Origin: Natronomonas gomsonensis
GTDB taxonomy: Archaea > Halobacteriota > Halobacteria > Halobacteriales > Haloarculaceae
Reading direction: 5' to 3'
DNA: 64,000 nt
NCBI RefSeq assembly: GCF_013391635.1
Contig: NZ_JACAWU010000002.1
Span: 186,001 to 250,000 of the forward strand
The notes beneath the pieces are model-generated. The model did not search any database, was not told the DNA's origin, and saw only the letters and a list, made by a program, of their open reading frames with translations. Below are positions 8,772 through 17,749 of the stretch, piece after piece; the stretch's first letter is position 1, and every line of letters begins with the position of its first letter. A program made the position numbers and the translations under genes.

Positions 8772-9503
8772 GTGTGTACACTCATCGTCGCGTGGCAGGT
8801 CTTCGAGGAGGCGCCCATCTGTGTCGCGGCCAACCGCGACGAGGCGTTCGGACGCCCGTCGACGCCGCCTGCGGTCCGGGAGGGCGACCCCCGAATCGTC
8901 GCCCCTCGCGACGAAGAGGCCGGCGGGACGTGGCTCGGCTACAACGAAGACGGCGTTCTCGTCGCCATCACGAACCGGTGGGTCGAGGGGGAAGGCGAAC
9001 GCTCCCGTGGCCTCCTCGTCGACGACGCGCTCTCGGAACCGACCGCACGCGCCGCCATCGAGCGCGTCGAAAGCGAACTCGAGGCCCGCGAGTACGCCCC
9101 CTTCCATCTGCTCGCAGCCGACGGCGAAGATGCCCTGCTCATCGAGTGGGGCGACGTACACCGAGTGACGGAATTCGACCCCGGCGTCCACATCGTCGTC
9201 AACGTCGGCTTCGACGGCGAGTGGTTCGTCCCACCGATGCGACCCGAAGCGGGACGCCAGCAGGCGAACAACGCCGAACGCATCCGGGCGGAACTCCAGC
9301 CGAGAGACGGCGAAACAGCCGAAGCGTGGACGCATCGGGCCGGCGAGATACTCGGCGACCACGAGTTCGGCGCTTGTATCCACCGCGACGGCTTCGGCAC
9401 CCGGTCGTCCTCGCTCGTCCGACTCGGCGACGAACGGGTCTTCGAGTTCGCCGACGGCCCGCCGTGTGAGACGCCGTTCGAACCGACCGAAAGCAGGATT
9501 TAA
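8772..9503 (+). CDS. NRDE/TANGO2-family protein
   Basis: 243 residues. The GTG start gives a mature N-terminus with Cys2 (MCTLIVAW), a candidate Ntn-hydrolase-type nucleophile, followed by the family motif NRDE at residues 20-23 and GGTWLGYNEDGVL near 55. These are the marks of the NRDE (DUF833, TANGO2) family, whose biochemical role is unsettled; a part in haem or lipid handling has been proposed for eukaryotic members. No signal peptide. Monocistronic as far as visible; its stop codon overlaps the TATA-like box (atttaaac, 9498-9505) of the next gene. Confidence 0.85.
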   Translation: MCTLIVAWQVFEEAPICVAANRDEAFGRPSTPPAVREGDPRIVAPRDEEAGGTWLGYNEDGVLVAITNRWVEGEGERSRGLLVDDALSEPTARAAIERVESELEAREYAPFHLLAADGEDALLIEWGDVHRVTEFDPGVHIVVNVGFDGEWFVPPMRPEAGRQQANNAERIRAELQPRDGETAEAWTHRAGEILGDHEFGACIHRDGFGTRSSSLVRLGDERVFEFADGPPCETPFEPTESRI

Positions 9504-9529
9504 ACGGCTCGCCGGCGGAAGGGAGTACA

Positions 9530-9892
9530 ATGAGTACCACCGCCGACGAGGAGCAGGAGCTCACGGAGGCCGAACGAGCGGGGCTCGAACTGATTCGGTC
9601 GACCGGTGGCATCCACCAGAGCGACTTCTGGAAGGAACTCGACGTCGACTCCCGGAAGGGAAGCCGCATCATCGACTCACTCGAGGAGAAGGGCCTCGTC
9701 GAACGGGAGGACACTGTCTACGAGGGCCACAACACCTACTACATCACGCCGATTCGGGACCCGAAAGACCTCGATTTCTCGCTGCTGATGGCTGGCGACA
9801 TGCTCTCCCCGTTCGTCGGCGACGAGGAGGCCGACGCCCAAAGCGACGCCTTCTCTCACTGGGTGATGAACCTGGCCTACGAGGAGTACTAA
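9530..9892 (+). CDS. Winged-helix transcriptional regulator
   Basis: 120-residue acidic protein. Residues about 10-65 form a winged helix of MarR-like type: an N-terminal helix, the HTH in GGIHQSDFWKELDVDSRKGSRIIDSLEEKGLV, and a wing at VEREDTVYEGHNTYYI. The C-terminal 45 residues are acidic with no known ligand domain. A TATA-like box about 27 bases upstream suits a leaderless message. Target unknown. Confidence 0.75.
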   Translation: MSTTADEEQELTEAERAGLELIRSTGGIHQSDFWKELDVDSRKGSRIIDSLEEKGLVEREDTVYEGHNTYYITPIRDPKDLDFSLLMAGDMLSPFVGDEEADAQSDAFSHWVMNLAYEEY

Positions 9893-9983
9893 CAACCCAC
9901 TTTCTGCACACTCCGGCGCGGCAAACCGCTCGTATCGCGGGTCCCGTCATCACGCTTTTGAGCACCGCCGCTGTCGGTTCGGT

Positions 9984-10913
9984 ATGACGGACGCCCCTCG
10001 AATCGCCGCCGTCGGCTCCTACAACCACGACATGTCGGTCACCGTGCCGTCGCTTCCGGTTCCCGGCGAGACGGCCTCCGGCGAGGATTTTCAGGAACAC
10101 GCCGGTGGCAAAGGGTCGAATCAGGCCATCGCTGCCGCCCGCAGCGGTGGCGACGTAGCCTTCGTCGGATGCGTCGGTAACGACCGCTTCGGCGAGTCCG
10201 CCCGCGAGCTGTGGGTCGAGGAGGACATCGACGCCGCAGTCCGATCGGTCGAAACTGCAACCGGCGTCGCACTCATCCACGTCGACGAAGCCGGTGAAAA
10301 CGCCATCGCCGTCGCCAGCGGGGCGAACGACGAACTGGACGCCGAGGCGGTCCGGTCGGCCGACGGCGACCTCGCGGGCAGTGACGTGTTCCTGTCACAG
10401 TTGGAGATACCGCTTGAAGCCGTGACCGAAGGAGTCGCTATCGCCACCGATGCCGGCGCCGACGTCGTCTTGGATCCTGCCCCGCCCCGTGACCTTCCCG
10501 ACGACCTCCTGGCGAGAGTCTCCGTCCTCACGCCGAACGAAAGCGAGGTCCGCCTGCTGGCTGGCCACGAACCCGACGCCGATATCGGCGAGGAGACGGC
10601 CGCACGAGCCGTTCTCGCCCGCGGACCCGACGCAGTGGTGGTGACGCTGGGCGCCGACGGCGCGCTCGTGGTGACCGACGACGACGCCACAGCGGTCGAC
10701 CCGATTCCCGTCGACGTGGTTGATACGACCGGCGCCGGCGACGCGTTCAACGGCGCCTTCGCGGTCGCTCGCGGGAACGGACTGAGTCTGCTTGCAGCGA
10801 CCGAACGTGGTATCGCTGCCGGCGCACTCGCCTGTACCGAACGCGGCGTCGTGCCGTCGCTGCCCGAACGGAGCGCCATCGACGAACTGATAAAACGAGG
10901 GCGGTCGGCGTGA
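9984..10913 (+). CDS. rbsK: PfkB-family carbohydrate kinase, ribokinase type
   Basis: 309 residues with the two PfkB signatures: HAGGKGSNQAIAAARSG (substrate-side, residues 40-55) and DTTGAGDAFNGAFA (residues 247-260) holding the catalytic base Asp253 and the anion hole. Closest by eye to ribokinases, which phosphorylate ribose at O5; the adenosine, fructose or other sugar kinase branches cannot be ruled out. No neighbouring sugar transporter. Ends exactly against the convergent MaoC gene with no spacer. Confidence 0.8.
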   Translation: MTDAPRIAAVGSYNHDMSVTVPSLPVPGETASGEDFQEHAGGKGSNQAIAAARSGGDVAFVGCVGNDRFGESARELWVEEDIDAAVRSVETATGVALIHVDEAGENAIAVASGANDELDAEAVRSADGDLAGSDVFLSQLEIPLEAVTEGVAIATDAGADVVLDPAPPRDLPDDLLARVSVLTPNESEVRLLAGHEPDADIGEETAARAVLARGPDAVVVTLGADGALVVTDDDATAVDPIPVDVVDTTGAGDAFNGAFAVARGNGLSLLAATERGIAAGALACTERGVVPSLPERSAIDELIKRGRSA

Positions 10914-11378
10914 CTACTTCATCAGCGAGGTCATCTCACAGGAGACGACCGTCTGGTCGCGCTGATTCTTGATTTCGACGGCGTTTTTGACCGTCCCGTT
11001 GCCGGGTCCGTCGGGCTTCTCGCGGGTCTCCAGCACCTCGGTTTCGACGCGGATGGTGTCGCCGATGTACACCGGCTGTCGGAACCGGAGTTCGTCCATA
11101 CCGTAGAAGGCGACGACTGCCTCCCGCTCTTCGACGGTTCGAGACTGCCACAACAGCCCCGTCGCCGCACTGACGACGAGCATACCGTGGGCGATTCGCT
11201 CGCCGAACATGGAGTCACCCATCCGCTCCTCGTCGGTGTGAAGGTGGTTGAAGTCCCCCGAGACGCCGGCGAAGTTCGTCACGTCGGCCTCGGTGATGGT
11301 TCGTCCCTGCGTGACGTCCGTGTCTCCCTCTTCGATATCGGCGAAGACGCTCACGTCTTCGGTGTCTTGGTGGCTCAT
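10914..11378 (-). CDS. MaoC-like hydratase (R-specific enoyl-CoA hydratase type)
   Basis: 154-residue single hot-dog domain. FAGVSGDFNHLHTDEE followed by FGERIAHGMLVVS carries the hydratase-2 Asp and His of MaoC/PhaJ enzymes, which hydrate trans-2-enoyl-CoA to (R)-3-hydroxyacyl-CoA. Its start is the ATG at 11378, which overlaps the stop of the thioesterase gene by 4 bases; a longer frame upstream is just antisense noise. Last gene of a three-gene acyl-CoA operon. PhaJ-like supply of hydroxyacyl-CoA for polymer synthesis is possible given the phasin-like gene at 4.5 kb, but that is inference. Confidence 0.85.
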   Translation of the reverse strand: MSHQDTEDVSVFADIEEGDTDVTQGRTITEADVTNFAGVSGDFNHLHTDEERMGDSMFGERIAHGMLVVSAATGLLWQSRTVEEREAVVAFYGMDELRFRQPVYIGDTIRVETEVLETREKPDGPGNGTVKNAVEIKNQRDQTVVSCEMTSLMK

Positions 11379-11824
11379 TCTCTGAACAGCCTGTAGCTGG
11401 TGCCGCCGGTGGCGACGGTTTTCGTTTCGCCCTGGTGGACGGTCGTGACCTCGCTTTCGGTGAATCCAATCGACCCGCCGGCCCTGACGACTTCGGCTTC
11501 GACGCGGAGGTCGTTGCGGGCGGGCCGGACGTATCGGACGTTGAGGTCGGTCGTCGTCAGCCGCGCGGTCGCGGGGTCGTCGAACCTCGACCGCAGGGCA
11601 AAGCCGGAGGCGGTGTCGATGACCGTCGCCGTGACGCCGCCGTGGACGGTACCGGAGGCGAGGTTGGCGAACTTCTCGTCGAACGGCAACTCGAAGACGA
11701 CGCGGCCGGGTTCGACGACGTCGATGTCGAGGTTCAGCCACTCGAAGAGGCCGTGCTCCCGGAGCTCACGCTCTAGGGTGTCGTCGCGTTCGCCGTCCGA
11801 CGCGCTCGCCTCGCAGTCGCTCAT
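11375..11824 (-). CDS. PaaI-type acyl-CoA thioesterase
   Basis: 149-residue hot-dog thioesterase. Residues about 55-110 carry the PaaI core: FANLASGTVHGGVTATVIDTASG, where the HGG and the following Asp are the catalytic elements, then the T-L-N-V-R-Y-V-R-P strand. Middle gene of the operon, with 4-base ATGA overlaps at both ends. Likely hydrolyses CoA esters arising in the linked hydratase/dehydrogenase pathway. DHNA-CoA thioesterase (missing from the men cluster) has the same fold, so that role is a less likely alternative. Confidence 0.85.
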   Translation of the reverse strand: MSDCEASASDGERDDTLERELREHGLFEWLNLDIDVVEPGRVVFELPFDEKFANLASGTVHGGVTATVIDTASGFALRSRFDDPATARLTTTDLNVRYVRPARNDLRVEAEVVRAGGSIGFTESEVTTVHQGETKTVATGGTSYRLFRE

Positions 11825-13773
11825 TTCCCCTCGAACTCGGGTTCGCGGTCCTCCATGAACGCGGAGGCGCCCTCCATCATGTCGTCGGTCGACAGCAGCA
11901 GGCCGAACGCCTGCGATTCGAGTTCGAGGCCCGCGGAGATGTCCTGGTCCCGACCCTCGTTCATCACCTTCTTGGCCTTCCGGAGGGCGATTGGCGGGCC
12001 GGAGACGAGGTCGGAGACGTACTCCTCGACGGTCTCCTCGAGTTCGTCGTCGTCGACCGCGCGGTTGATGAGACCCCACTCCTCGGCGAGTTCGCCGTCG
12101 ATGCGGTGGCCGCGGAAGACGAGTTCCTTCGCGCGTGCCTCGGTGAGCATCCGCATCGCGCGCTGGGTGCCGCCGCCGCCCGGGATGAGGCCGAGGTTGA
12201 TTTCGGGGAAGCCGAACTCCGAGTCCTCGGTGGCGATACGGAGGTCACAGGCGAGTGCGAGTTCGTTGCCGCCGCCGAGACAGTAGCCGTCGATCTTCGC
12301 CAGCGTCGGTCGCGGGAAGTCGTTGACCGTCTGGAAGACGGGCGTCACCTCGACCTCGTGGGGTTCGATACCCGCGAAGCCGGTGATGTCGGCGCCGGCA
12401 CAGAACGCGCGGTCGCCCGCGCCTTCGAATGTGACCGCCCGGACCTCGTCGACGTCGACGTTCTCCAGGAGGTGGACGATTTCGTCCATCATGTCGGCGT
12501 TGAGCGCGTTCATCCGGGCCTGTCGGTCGAGTTCGATTTCCAGCAGGCCGTCGTCGTTCAGCGAGTGGTTGATGGTCGTGTAGTCGCGCTCGGCGGAGTC
12601 GCCGTAGTCGAAGAAGCCTGCTCCTGCGTCCTCGCCGGTGTTGCCCGCTTCGACGAGTTCGCGCAGGTAGTCGGCGGCATCGTAGCGTTCCTCGCCGTAC
12701 TCCTCGTGGAGGTCGTCGAGTTTCTCGAGGACGGTGTCGAGACCGATTTTATCGGCCCGGCGACACGGCCCCTCGGGGAAGCCGGCGCCGAGTCGGAGAC
12801 CCGTGTCGATGGCTTCCGCGGTGGCTACATCGTTGCCGATGAGTTTCGCGGCCTCGTTGACGATTCGGGATTCGATGCGGAGCCAGTCGACGTCCTCGCC
12901 CTGTCCGGCCTCGTAGGTCGTCCCCTCGCCGTCCTCGTAGTCGTAGTAGCCCTTCCCGGTCTTCTGGCCGAGTTCCTCGGCTTCGACCTTCTCCTCGACG
13001 ATGGGCGGGATGGGTTTGCCGGCCTCCTTGCGGACGTGGTAGCCGATGTCGATACCCGTCATGTCCGACAGCTCGAACGGCCCCATCGGGTAGCCCCGCT
13101 GGTGGACCATCGCGGCGTCGATTTCTTCGACGCTCGCGACGCCCTCGCTTGCCATCCAGGCGGCCTCGTCGCCGAACGGACCGAGCACCGAGTTGACGAC
13201 GAAGCCGTTGACGTCCTTGCGGACGTAGATCGGCGTCTTGTCGATAGATTCGACGAACTCGTAGGCCGTCTCGGCGGTGTCGTCGGTCGTCTCGTCGCCG
13301 TAGATGACCTCGACGAGTTCCATCTTCACCGGCGGGTTGAAGAAGTGCATCCCACAGACCTGCTCGGGGCGGTCGGTGGCGGTGGCGATTTCGGTAATCG
13401 ACAGCGAGGAGGTGTTCGACGCGAGGATGGCACCCTCGGGTGTGTACTCGTCGAGTTGCCCGAAGATGTCCTTCTTGATTTCCATCTGCTCGGGGGCGGC
13501 CTCGATGACGAGGTCGGCGTCCTCGGTAGCGGTTTCGAGGTCGACTGCGGTGTCGATTCGGTCCATCACGTCCGCAGGTGCCTGGTCGATGAGGCCCTTC
13601 TCGGCGAGCTTTTCGAGGGACCACTCGATGTCATCGTAGCCGTCGTCGACCAACTCCTGTTCGATGTCGCGCATCGTAACCTGATACCCCGCCAAGGCAA
13701 CGACCTCAGTGATACCGTGTCCCATGCTCCCCGCGCCGAGAACCGTCACGCGGTCGATGTCGTCGATAGTCAT
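11821..13773 (-). CDS. 3-hydroxyacyl-CoA dehydrogenase / enoyl-CoA hydratase fusion
   Basis: 650-residue bifunctional enzyme. Residues about 5-185 are the NAD-binding domain (VLGAGSMGHGI, SNTSSLSI, MHFFNPP), 186-380 the helical 3-hydroxyacyl-CoA dehydrogenase domain, and about 395-650 a crotonase domain (FCAGADITGF, GGGNELALACD, PEINLGLIPGGGGTQR). The dehydrogenase comes first, the order seen in archaeal crotonyl-CoA hydratase/(S)-3-hydroxybutyryl-CoA dehydrogenases. First gene of the operon with a TATA-like box about 27 bases before the ATG and a palindrome upstream. Works in beta-oxidation or in butyryl/crotonyl-CoA turnover. Confidence 0.92.
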   Translation of the reverse strand: MTIDDIDRVTVLGAGSMGHGITEVVALAGYQVTMRDIEQELVDDGYDDIEWSLEKLAEKGLIDQAPADVMDRIDTAVDLETATEDADLVIEAAPEQMEIKKDIFGQLDEYTPEGAILASNTSSLSITEIATATDRPEQVCGMHFFNPPVKMELVEVIYGDETTDDTAETAYEFVESIDKTPIYVRKDVNGFVVNSVLGPFGDEAAWMASEGVASVEEIDAAMVHQRGYPMGPFELSDMTGIDIGYHVRKEAGKPIPPIVEEKVEAEELGQKTGKGYYDYEDGEGTTYEAGQGEDVDWLRIESRIVNEAAKLIGNDVATAEAIDTGLRLGAGFPEGPCRRADKIGLDTVLEKLDDLHEEYGEERYDAADYLRELVEAGNTGEDAGAGFFDYGDSAERDYTTINHSLNDDGLLEIELDRQARMNALNADMMDEIVHLLENVDVDEVRAVTFEGAGDRAFCAGADITGFAGIEPHEVEVTPVFQTVNDFPRPTLAKIDGYCLGGGNELALACDLRIATEDSEFGFPEINLGLIPGGGGTQRAMRMLTEARAKELVFRGHRIDGELAEEWGLINRAVDDDELEETVEEYVSDLVSGPPIALRKAKKVMNEGRDQDISAGLELESQAFGLLLSTDDMMEGASAFMEDREPEFEGK

Positions 13774-13797
13774 ACGGCCGATTCTGCTGTCGGCAGG

Positions 13798-13843
13798 GAC
13801 TTAAGGATACCCCATGCTGTTACCGTTGTTAGGAATTATTCCT
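13798..13843 (-). promoter_or_regulatory. Promoter of acyl-CoA operon with AGGAAT palindrome
   Basis: Read on the minus strand, the TATA-like stretch around 13808-13799 (tatccttaag) lies about 27 bases before the ATG at 13773. About 25 bases further upstream, 13831-13843 is a perfect dyad, AGGAAT-T-ATTCCT. The divergent neighbour encodes an Lrp-type regulator, making this a plausible operator; no binding evidence is visible. Confidence 0.45.
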
Positions 13844-13956
13844 GACTGGTCAATAGTTGTAAACAGAAAACGAGTGTTGTTTCGACCTTGCTTCGCCACG
13901 CCGGACCGGTTTTCTTCTTCGGAAGATATTTTTTCACGGACAGAAAAGATACCCCC

Positions 13957-14382
13957 ATGAGCGCGGAGACGGAGGACCGAATACTCGCCGTCCTCGAGGA
14001 CGACGCCCAGGCCTCCTACGCCGAAATCGCAGACCGTGCGGAGGTATCGAAGCCGACGGTTAGAAAGTACATCGAGAAACTGGAGTCCGAGGGGGTCATC
14101 GTCGGCTACTCGGCCGACATCGACCCGAAGAAGCTCTCCGGGAAATCCATCGCCTTGGTCGGTATCGACGTGGCGAGCGAACGCTACGTCGAGGTGACCC
14201 AAGAGCTGAAAAACCTCGATGCGGTCGAGTCGCTGTACACCTCCAGTGGCGACCACATGCTGATGGCCGAGGTGCGTGCCTCGGATGGCGACGCAGTCGG
14301 CGATGTTATCCGCGAGGACATACTCGCACTCGATGGCGTCGAAGCAGCCCACCCCTCCTTCCTCCAGGAACGGCTGAAGTGA
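13957..14382 (+). CDS. Lrp/AsnC-family transcriptional regulator
   Basis: 141 residues. N-terminal HTH (EIADRAEVSKPTVRKYIEKLESEGVI, about residues 22-48) followed by a RAM/AsnC ligand domain (VGIDVASERYVEVTQELKNLD to the end). The ATG at 13957 is chosen because a T/A-rich box (gatatttttt, 13924-13933) lies about 28 bases before it; the longer frame from 13888 would place the promoter inside the gene. Divergent from the acyl-CoA operon, so it may control that operon or itself. Confidence 0.87.
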   Translation: MSAETEDRILAVLEDDAQASYAEIADRAEVSKPTVRKYIEKLESEGVIVGYSADIDPKKLSGKSIALVGIDVASERYVEVTQELKNLDAVESLYTSSGDHMLMAEVRASDGDAVGDVIREDILALDGVEAAHPSFLQERLK

Positions 14383-14453
14383 CCGGCTCTCTCGGTCAAT
14401 CCGTCGATTTCCGCCGCCCGTGCCGTTTTGCCGTTGGCGCCCCTCTGTAAGGT

Positions 14454-14933
14454 ATGGCTACGTACCGACGCGAGACGTTCGTCGACGCCCCCTTCGAGGA
14501 CGTGTGGGCGTTTCACTCCACTATCGACGGGCTCGACGCACTGACGCCCGGCTTCATGAACCTCGAAATCGAGCGCGTCACCGGTCCCGACGGCGAACCG
14601 GACCCCGAGATTCTGGAGGTCGGTTCCCGAATCGAGCTGTCCATTCGCCCCTTCGGCGTCGGTCCGCGACAACACTGGACCTCGGTCGTCACCGAACGCA
14701 CCGAGGAAGACGGTGCTGCGATGTTCCACGACGCCATGGAGGAAGGACCGTTCCCGACGTGGGAACACACCCACCGGTTCTTCGCCGACGGCGACGGAAC
14801 CATCGTCTCCGACCGCGTGGAGTACGAACTCCCCGGCGGTGCCCTCGGACGTGCGGCGTCGCCGCTCGGGTGGGTCGGTTTCGAGCCGATGTTCCGGGGT
14901 CGACACAAGAAGACGAAGGAACTGCTGGAGTAG
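14454..14933 (+). CDS. SRPBCC (START-like) fold protein
   Basis: 159 residues with the helix-grip pattern: it opens YRRETFVDAPFEDVWAFHSTIDGLDALTPG and ends FEPMFRGRHKKTKELLE, the usual SRPBCC start and closing helix. These proteins bind hydrophobic ligands or act as cyclases/hydrolases; no catalytic residue can be named here. Ends exactly against the convergent SDR gene. Confidence 0.8.
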   Translation: MATYRRETFVDAPFEDVWAFHSTIDGLDALTPGFMNLEIERVTGPDGEPDPEILEVGSRIELSIRPFGVGPRQHWTSVVTERTEEDGAAMFHDAMEEGPFPTWEHTHRFFADGDGTIVSDRVEYELPGGALGRAASPLGWVGFEPMFRGRHKKTKELLE

Positions 14934-15827
14934 CTACCAGCCGCTGTTCAGCCGCGTCGTCTCGAAGCCGTCGGTCAACTCCGACCAGCGCTCGGCTAAC
15001 TCCGTAGCCGACCAGCCGTCGTCGCTGTCCGTCGACAGAGTTCGCTCACGCTCGGGGTCCGAGACGATGGAGACGCGGTCGCCGGCGACGGCCAGCGTAC
15101 AGCCCGTGACGCCTTCGGCGGCCTCACTCGACAGGAAAACGGGAACGCCCGTAACGTGTTGGGGGCCGAGGTCCTCGGGGTCTGCGGCGGCCATCGCCGG
15201 CAGGTCCTCGGTCATCCGAGTGACCGCCGTCGGCCACATCGCGTTGACGCGAACGTCGTACTGGTCGAGTTCCAGCGCCGCGGTTCGCATCAGGCCGAGA
15301 ATCCCCGCCTTCGCCGCCGAGTAGTTCGCCTGCCCGACGTTGCCGACGGAGACGCCGCTGGAGAGACAGACGAACGACCGCTCCCGGTCGAAGCCGCCCT
15401 TGGCCTTGTGTCGCTGCCGCCAGTGGCTGGCGGCGTTCCGAAGCAGCGAGAAGTGGCCCTTCAGGTGAACGTCGACGACCGTGTCGAACTGTTCTTCGGA
15501 CATCTTGAACAACATCCCGTCGCGCAACACGCCCGCGAAGTTGACGATGCCGTGGACGGCGCCGTACTCCGAGACGGTGTCCGCGATGAGTTCTTCGGTG
15601 TAATCGAGGTCGGTCACGTCCCCGAAGTGGGCGGTCGCCTCGCCGCCGGCGGCTTCGATGCGTTCGACGGTTTCCTCGGCTGGCTGTTCGTCGCTACCCT
15701 TTCCGGAAACGTCGACGCCGAGGTCGTTGACGACGACCGAGGCTCCCTCATCGGCCATCGCAACGGCCGTCTCTTCGCCGAGTCCGTGTCCGCCGCCGCA
15801 GACGATACACACCGTGTCTTCGAGCAT
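14934..15827 (-). CDS. Short-chain dehydrogenase/reductase
   Basis: 297 residues. Rossmann cofactor motif GGGHGLGEET near residue 11, NFAG at about 95, catalytic Ser in CLSSGVSVG and the YSAAK pair (Tyr and Lys) about 13 residues further. Asp-rich loop VVVNDLGVD with an acidic residue after strand 2 suggests NAD rather than NADP. The arrangement, with a long C-terminal tail after MTEDLPAMA, resembles SDRs related to the MFE-2 hydroxyacyl-CoA dehydrogenase domain. Substrate unknown. Confidence 0.85.
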   Translation of the reverse strand: MLEDTVCIVCGGGHGLGEETAVAMADEGASVVVNDLGVDVSGKGSDEQPAEETVERIEAAGGEATAHFGDVTDLDYTEELIADTVSEYGAVHGIVNFAGVLRDGMLFKMSEEQFDTVVDVHLKGHFSLLRNAASHWRQRHKAKGGFDRERSFVCLSSGVSVGNVGQANYSAAKAGILGLMRTAALELDQYDVRVNAMWPTAVTRMTEDLPAMAAADPEDLGPQHVTGVPVFLSSEAAEGVTGCTLAVAGDRVSIVSDPERERTLSTDSDDGWSATELAERWSELTDGFETTRLNSGW

Positions 15828-15899
15828 GTGCAGGCGGTTCTCCCCGCGGTGTCTATAGCGTACTGCCGCGGACTGCCGGTTCGTTATGCCGGCGGTCGG

Positions 15900-16760
15900 C
15901 TACCGTCTCGTGACGAGGACGACGCCGACCAACACCAACCCACCGCCGACCAACACGACGACCGAGACCGGTTCGGCGAGGAACGCCGCCCCCAGCGCGA
16001 CCGTCACGACCGGTTCGACGGCGCTGAGAATCGACGCCGGCCCGGCGCCGATTCTGGACAGTCCCGCGAAGAACGCGAAGATGGGAATCGCCGTCGCCAC
16101 GACGGCGATGCCGACGACGGCTCCCCATCCCACGCTCGTCGACGGAACCGAGAGGCTGTTCGTCGCGAGGCCGATACCGAGGAAGGTCACCGCGGCCGCC
16201 GGCAGGACGTGTGCGGTCAGCGTCGGCGCGCTCACGTCCGTGAGCGTCGTTCGACTCACCGTGATGTACGTCGCGTAGACGACGGCCGCCACGAGGACGA
16301 TACCGACGCCGCGGGGGTCGGCCGCCGCGGGGTCAGCCCCCGTGATGAGTGCGATGCCCCCTAGCGTGACCAACAGGGCGGCGACGCGCTGTCTGTCGAC
16401 CGGTTCGTCGAGAAACGCGGCCGCCAACACGAGGACGAAGACGGGGTAGGTGTAGAGGACGATGCCGACCATTCCGGCGGTCATGAACTCCAGTCCGACG
16501 AAGTACAGGCCGCTCATCGCGGCGTAGCCGAACGCGCCGAGTGCGACCCCGACCAGCAGGTTCCGCCCGGATAGTAGCTGCAGCTCGCCTCGAATCGCGA
16601 GAATGCTCCAGACGAGGACCGTCGCGAGAGCGAACCGGAAGAACAGCACGGTCGGTATCGACAGCCCCTCCTCGCCCGCGACGACGCCGAGGACGCCCAG
16701 CGTACCGAAGCCGGCCCCCGAGCAGAGTACGAACAGCGCGCCGACGCGGGAGTCGTCCAT
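15900..16760 (-). CDS. EamA/DMT-family transporter
   Basis: 286 residues, ten membrane segments as two EamA repeats (about 5-140 and 150-286). Repeat ends carry the usual LDEPVDRQRV and LAEPVSVVVLVGG motifs after segment 4/9. Exports or imports a small metabolite; the substrate cannot be read from sequence. Start taken at the ATG 16760 since the longer frame adds a charged, non-hydrophobic leader. Divergent from a second EamA gene 87 bases away, but the two proteins are not obviously close paralogues. Confidence 0.85.
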   Translation of the reverse strand: MDDSRVGALFVLCSGAGFGTLGVLGVVAGEEGLSIPTVLFFRFALATVLVWSILAIRGELQLLSGRNLLVGVALGAFGYAAMSGLYFVGLEFMTAGMVGIVLYTYPVFVLVLAAAFLDEPVDRQRVAALLVTLGGIALITGADPAAADPRGVGIVLVAAVVYATYITVSRTTLTDVSAPTLTAHVLPAAAVTFLGIGLATNSLSVPSTSVGWGAVVGIAVVATAIPIFAFFAGLSRIGAGPASILSAVEPVVTVALGAAFLAEPVSVVVLVGGGLVLVGVVLVTRR

Positions 16761-16847
16761 ACCGTCGTCTTCAGTCGACCCCGCAAATCGGTTGCGGAAC
16801 CGTCGCCGTCCCGGAACCGACAAGTCGGCTCCCCCACCACGTCGAGT

Positions 16848-17741
16848 GTGCTCGCGCGACTCGAATCACGGACGCCTCCACTGGCCGCCCTCGCCGTCGC
16901 CATCCTCGCGGTGTCGACGAGTGCCGTTCTGGTCCGGTGGAGTACGGCCCCGTCGGTCGTCCTCGCGTTCTACCGAGTCCTGCTCACGACGCTTCTCGTC
17001 GCGCCCTTCCTCCTGACGCGGTACCGGGGTGAGTTCGCGCGATTTCGCCCTCGTGACCTTCTCGTTGCGACCCTGACTGGCGCCGCACTCGCCTTGCACT
17101 TCGCCGCGTACTTCGAGAGCCTCTCGTGGACCAGCGTCGCCGCCAGCGTCACGCTCGTCCAATCCCAACCGCTGTTCGTCGCGGTTGGTGCGGCGCTGGT
17201 GTTGAGCGAGCGAATCGGCGCGCGGAAAGCCCTCGGTATCGCCGTCGCCGTCCTCGGAATCGTCGCCATGTCGGCTGCGGAGTTCCTTTCTGGCGCCGCA
17301 GTCGCGGGGTCCCGTCCGCTGTACGGCAACTCCCTCGCCGTCCTCGGTGCGGTGATGGCCGCCATCTACGTCCTCGTCGGGCGGTCGCTCCGTCAACGCG
17401 TCGCACTCGTTCCGTACGTCCTCGTCGTCTACACCGCCTGTACGATTACGCTCCTGGTCGTCGCGTTGGTCGACGGCCAGCAGTTGACTGGCTACGGGCG
17501 ACGGGAGTGGCTTATCTTCCTCGCGATGGCGGTCGGTCCGGGTCTCTTCGGCCACACCGTCGTCAACTGGGCACTCGAACACGTCGAGTCTTCGGTCGTG
17601 AGCGTCTCGCTGCTCGGCGAACCCGTCGGCGCAACAGTGCTGGCACTCGTTTTTCTCGGCGAAGCGCCGGGCGTGACGACGGTCCTCGGCGGTGTCGTGG
17701 TGCTTTTCGGCATCTACGTCACGTCCTCCGCGCGGGCATGA
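16848..17741 (+). CDS. EamA/DMT-family transporter
   Basis: 297 residues with ten membrane segments in two EamA repeats; LSERIGARKALGIAVAVLG and LGEPVGATVLALVFLGEAPG mark the conserved repeat ends. Begins at a GTG, with another GTG two bases earlier out of frame. Substrate unknown; drug/metabolite exporter by family. Divergent from the other EamA gene. Confidence 0.85.
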   Translation: MLARLESRTPPLAALAVAILAVSTSAVLVRWSTAPSVVLAFYRVLLTTLLVAPFLLTRYRGEFARFRPRDLLVATLTGAALALHFAAYFESLSWTSVAASVTLVQSQPLFVAVGAALVLSERIGARKALGIAVAVLGIVAMSAAEFLSGAAVAGSRPLYGNSLAVLGAVMAAIYVLVGRSLRQRVALVPYVLVVYTACTITLLVVALVDGQQLTGYGRREWLIFLAMAVGPGLFGHTVVNWALEHVESSVVSVSLLGEPVGATVLALVFLGEAPGVTTVLGGVVVLFGIYVTSSARA

Positions 17742-17749
17742 GTCGAGAT

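Noticed and set aside
12106-13845. Long open frame (about 579 codons) on the + strand opposite the hydroxyacyl-CoA dehydrogenase fusion
   Set aside because: Antisense shadow caused by high GC; no recognisable motif, while the opposite strand has full catalytic motifs.
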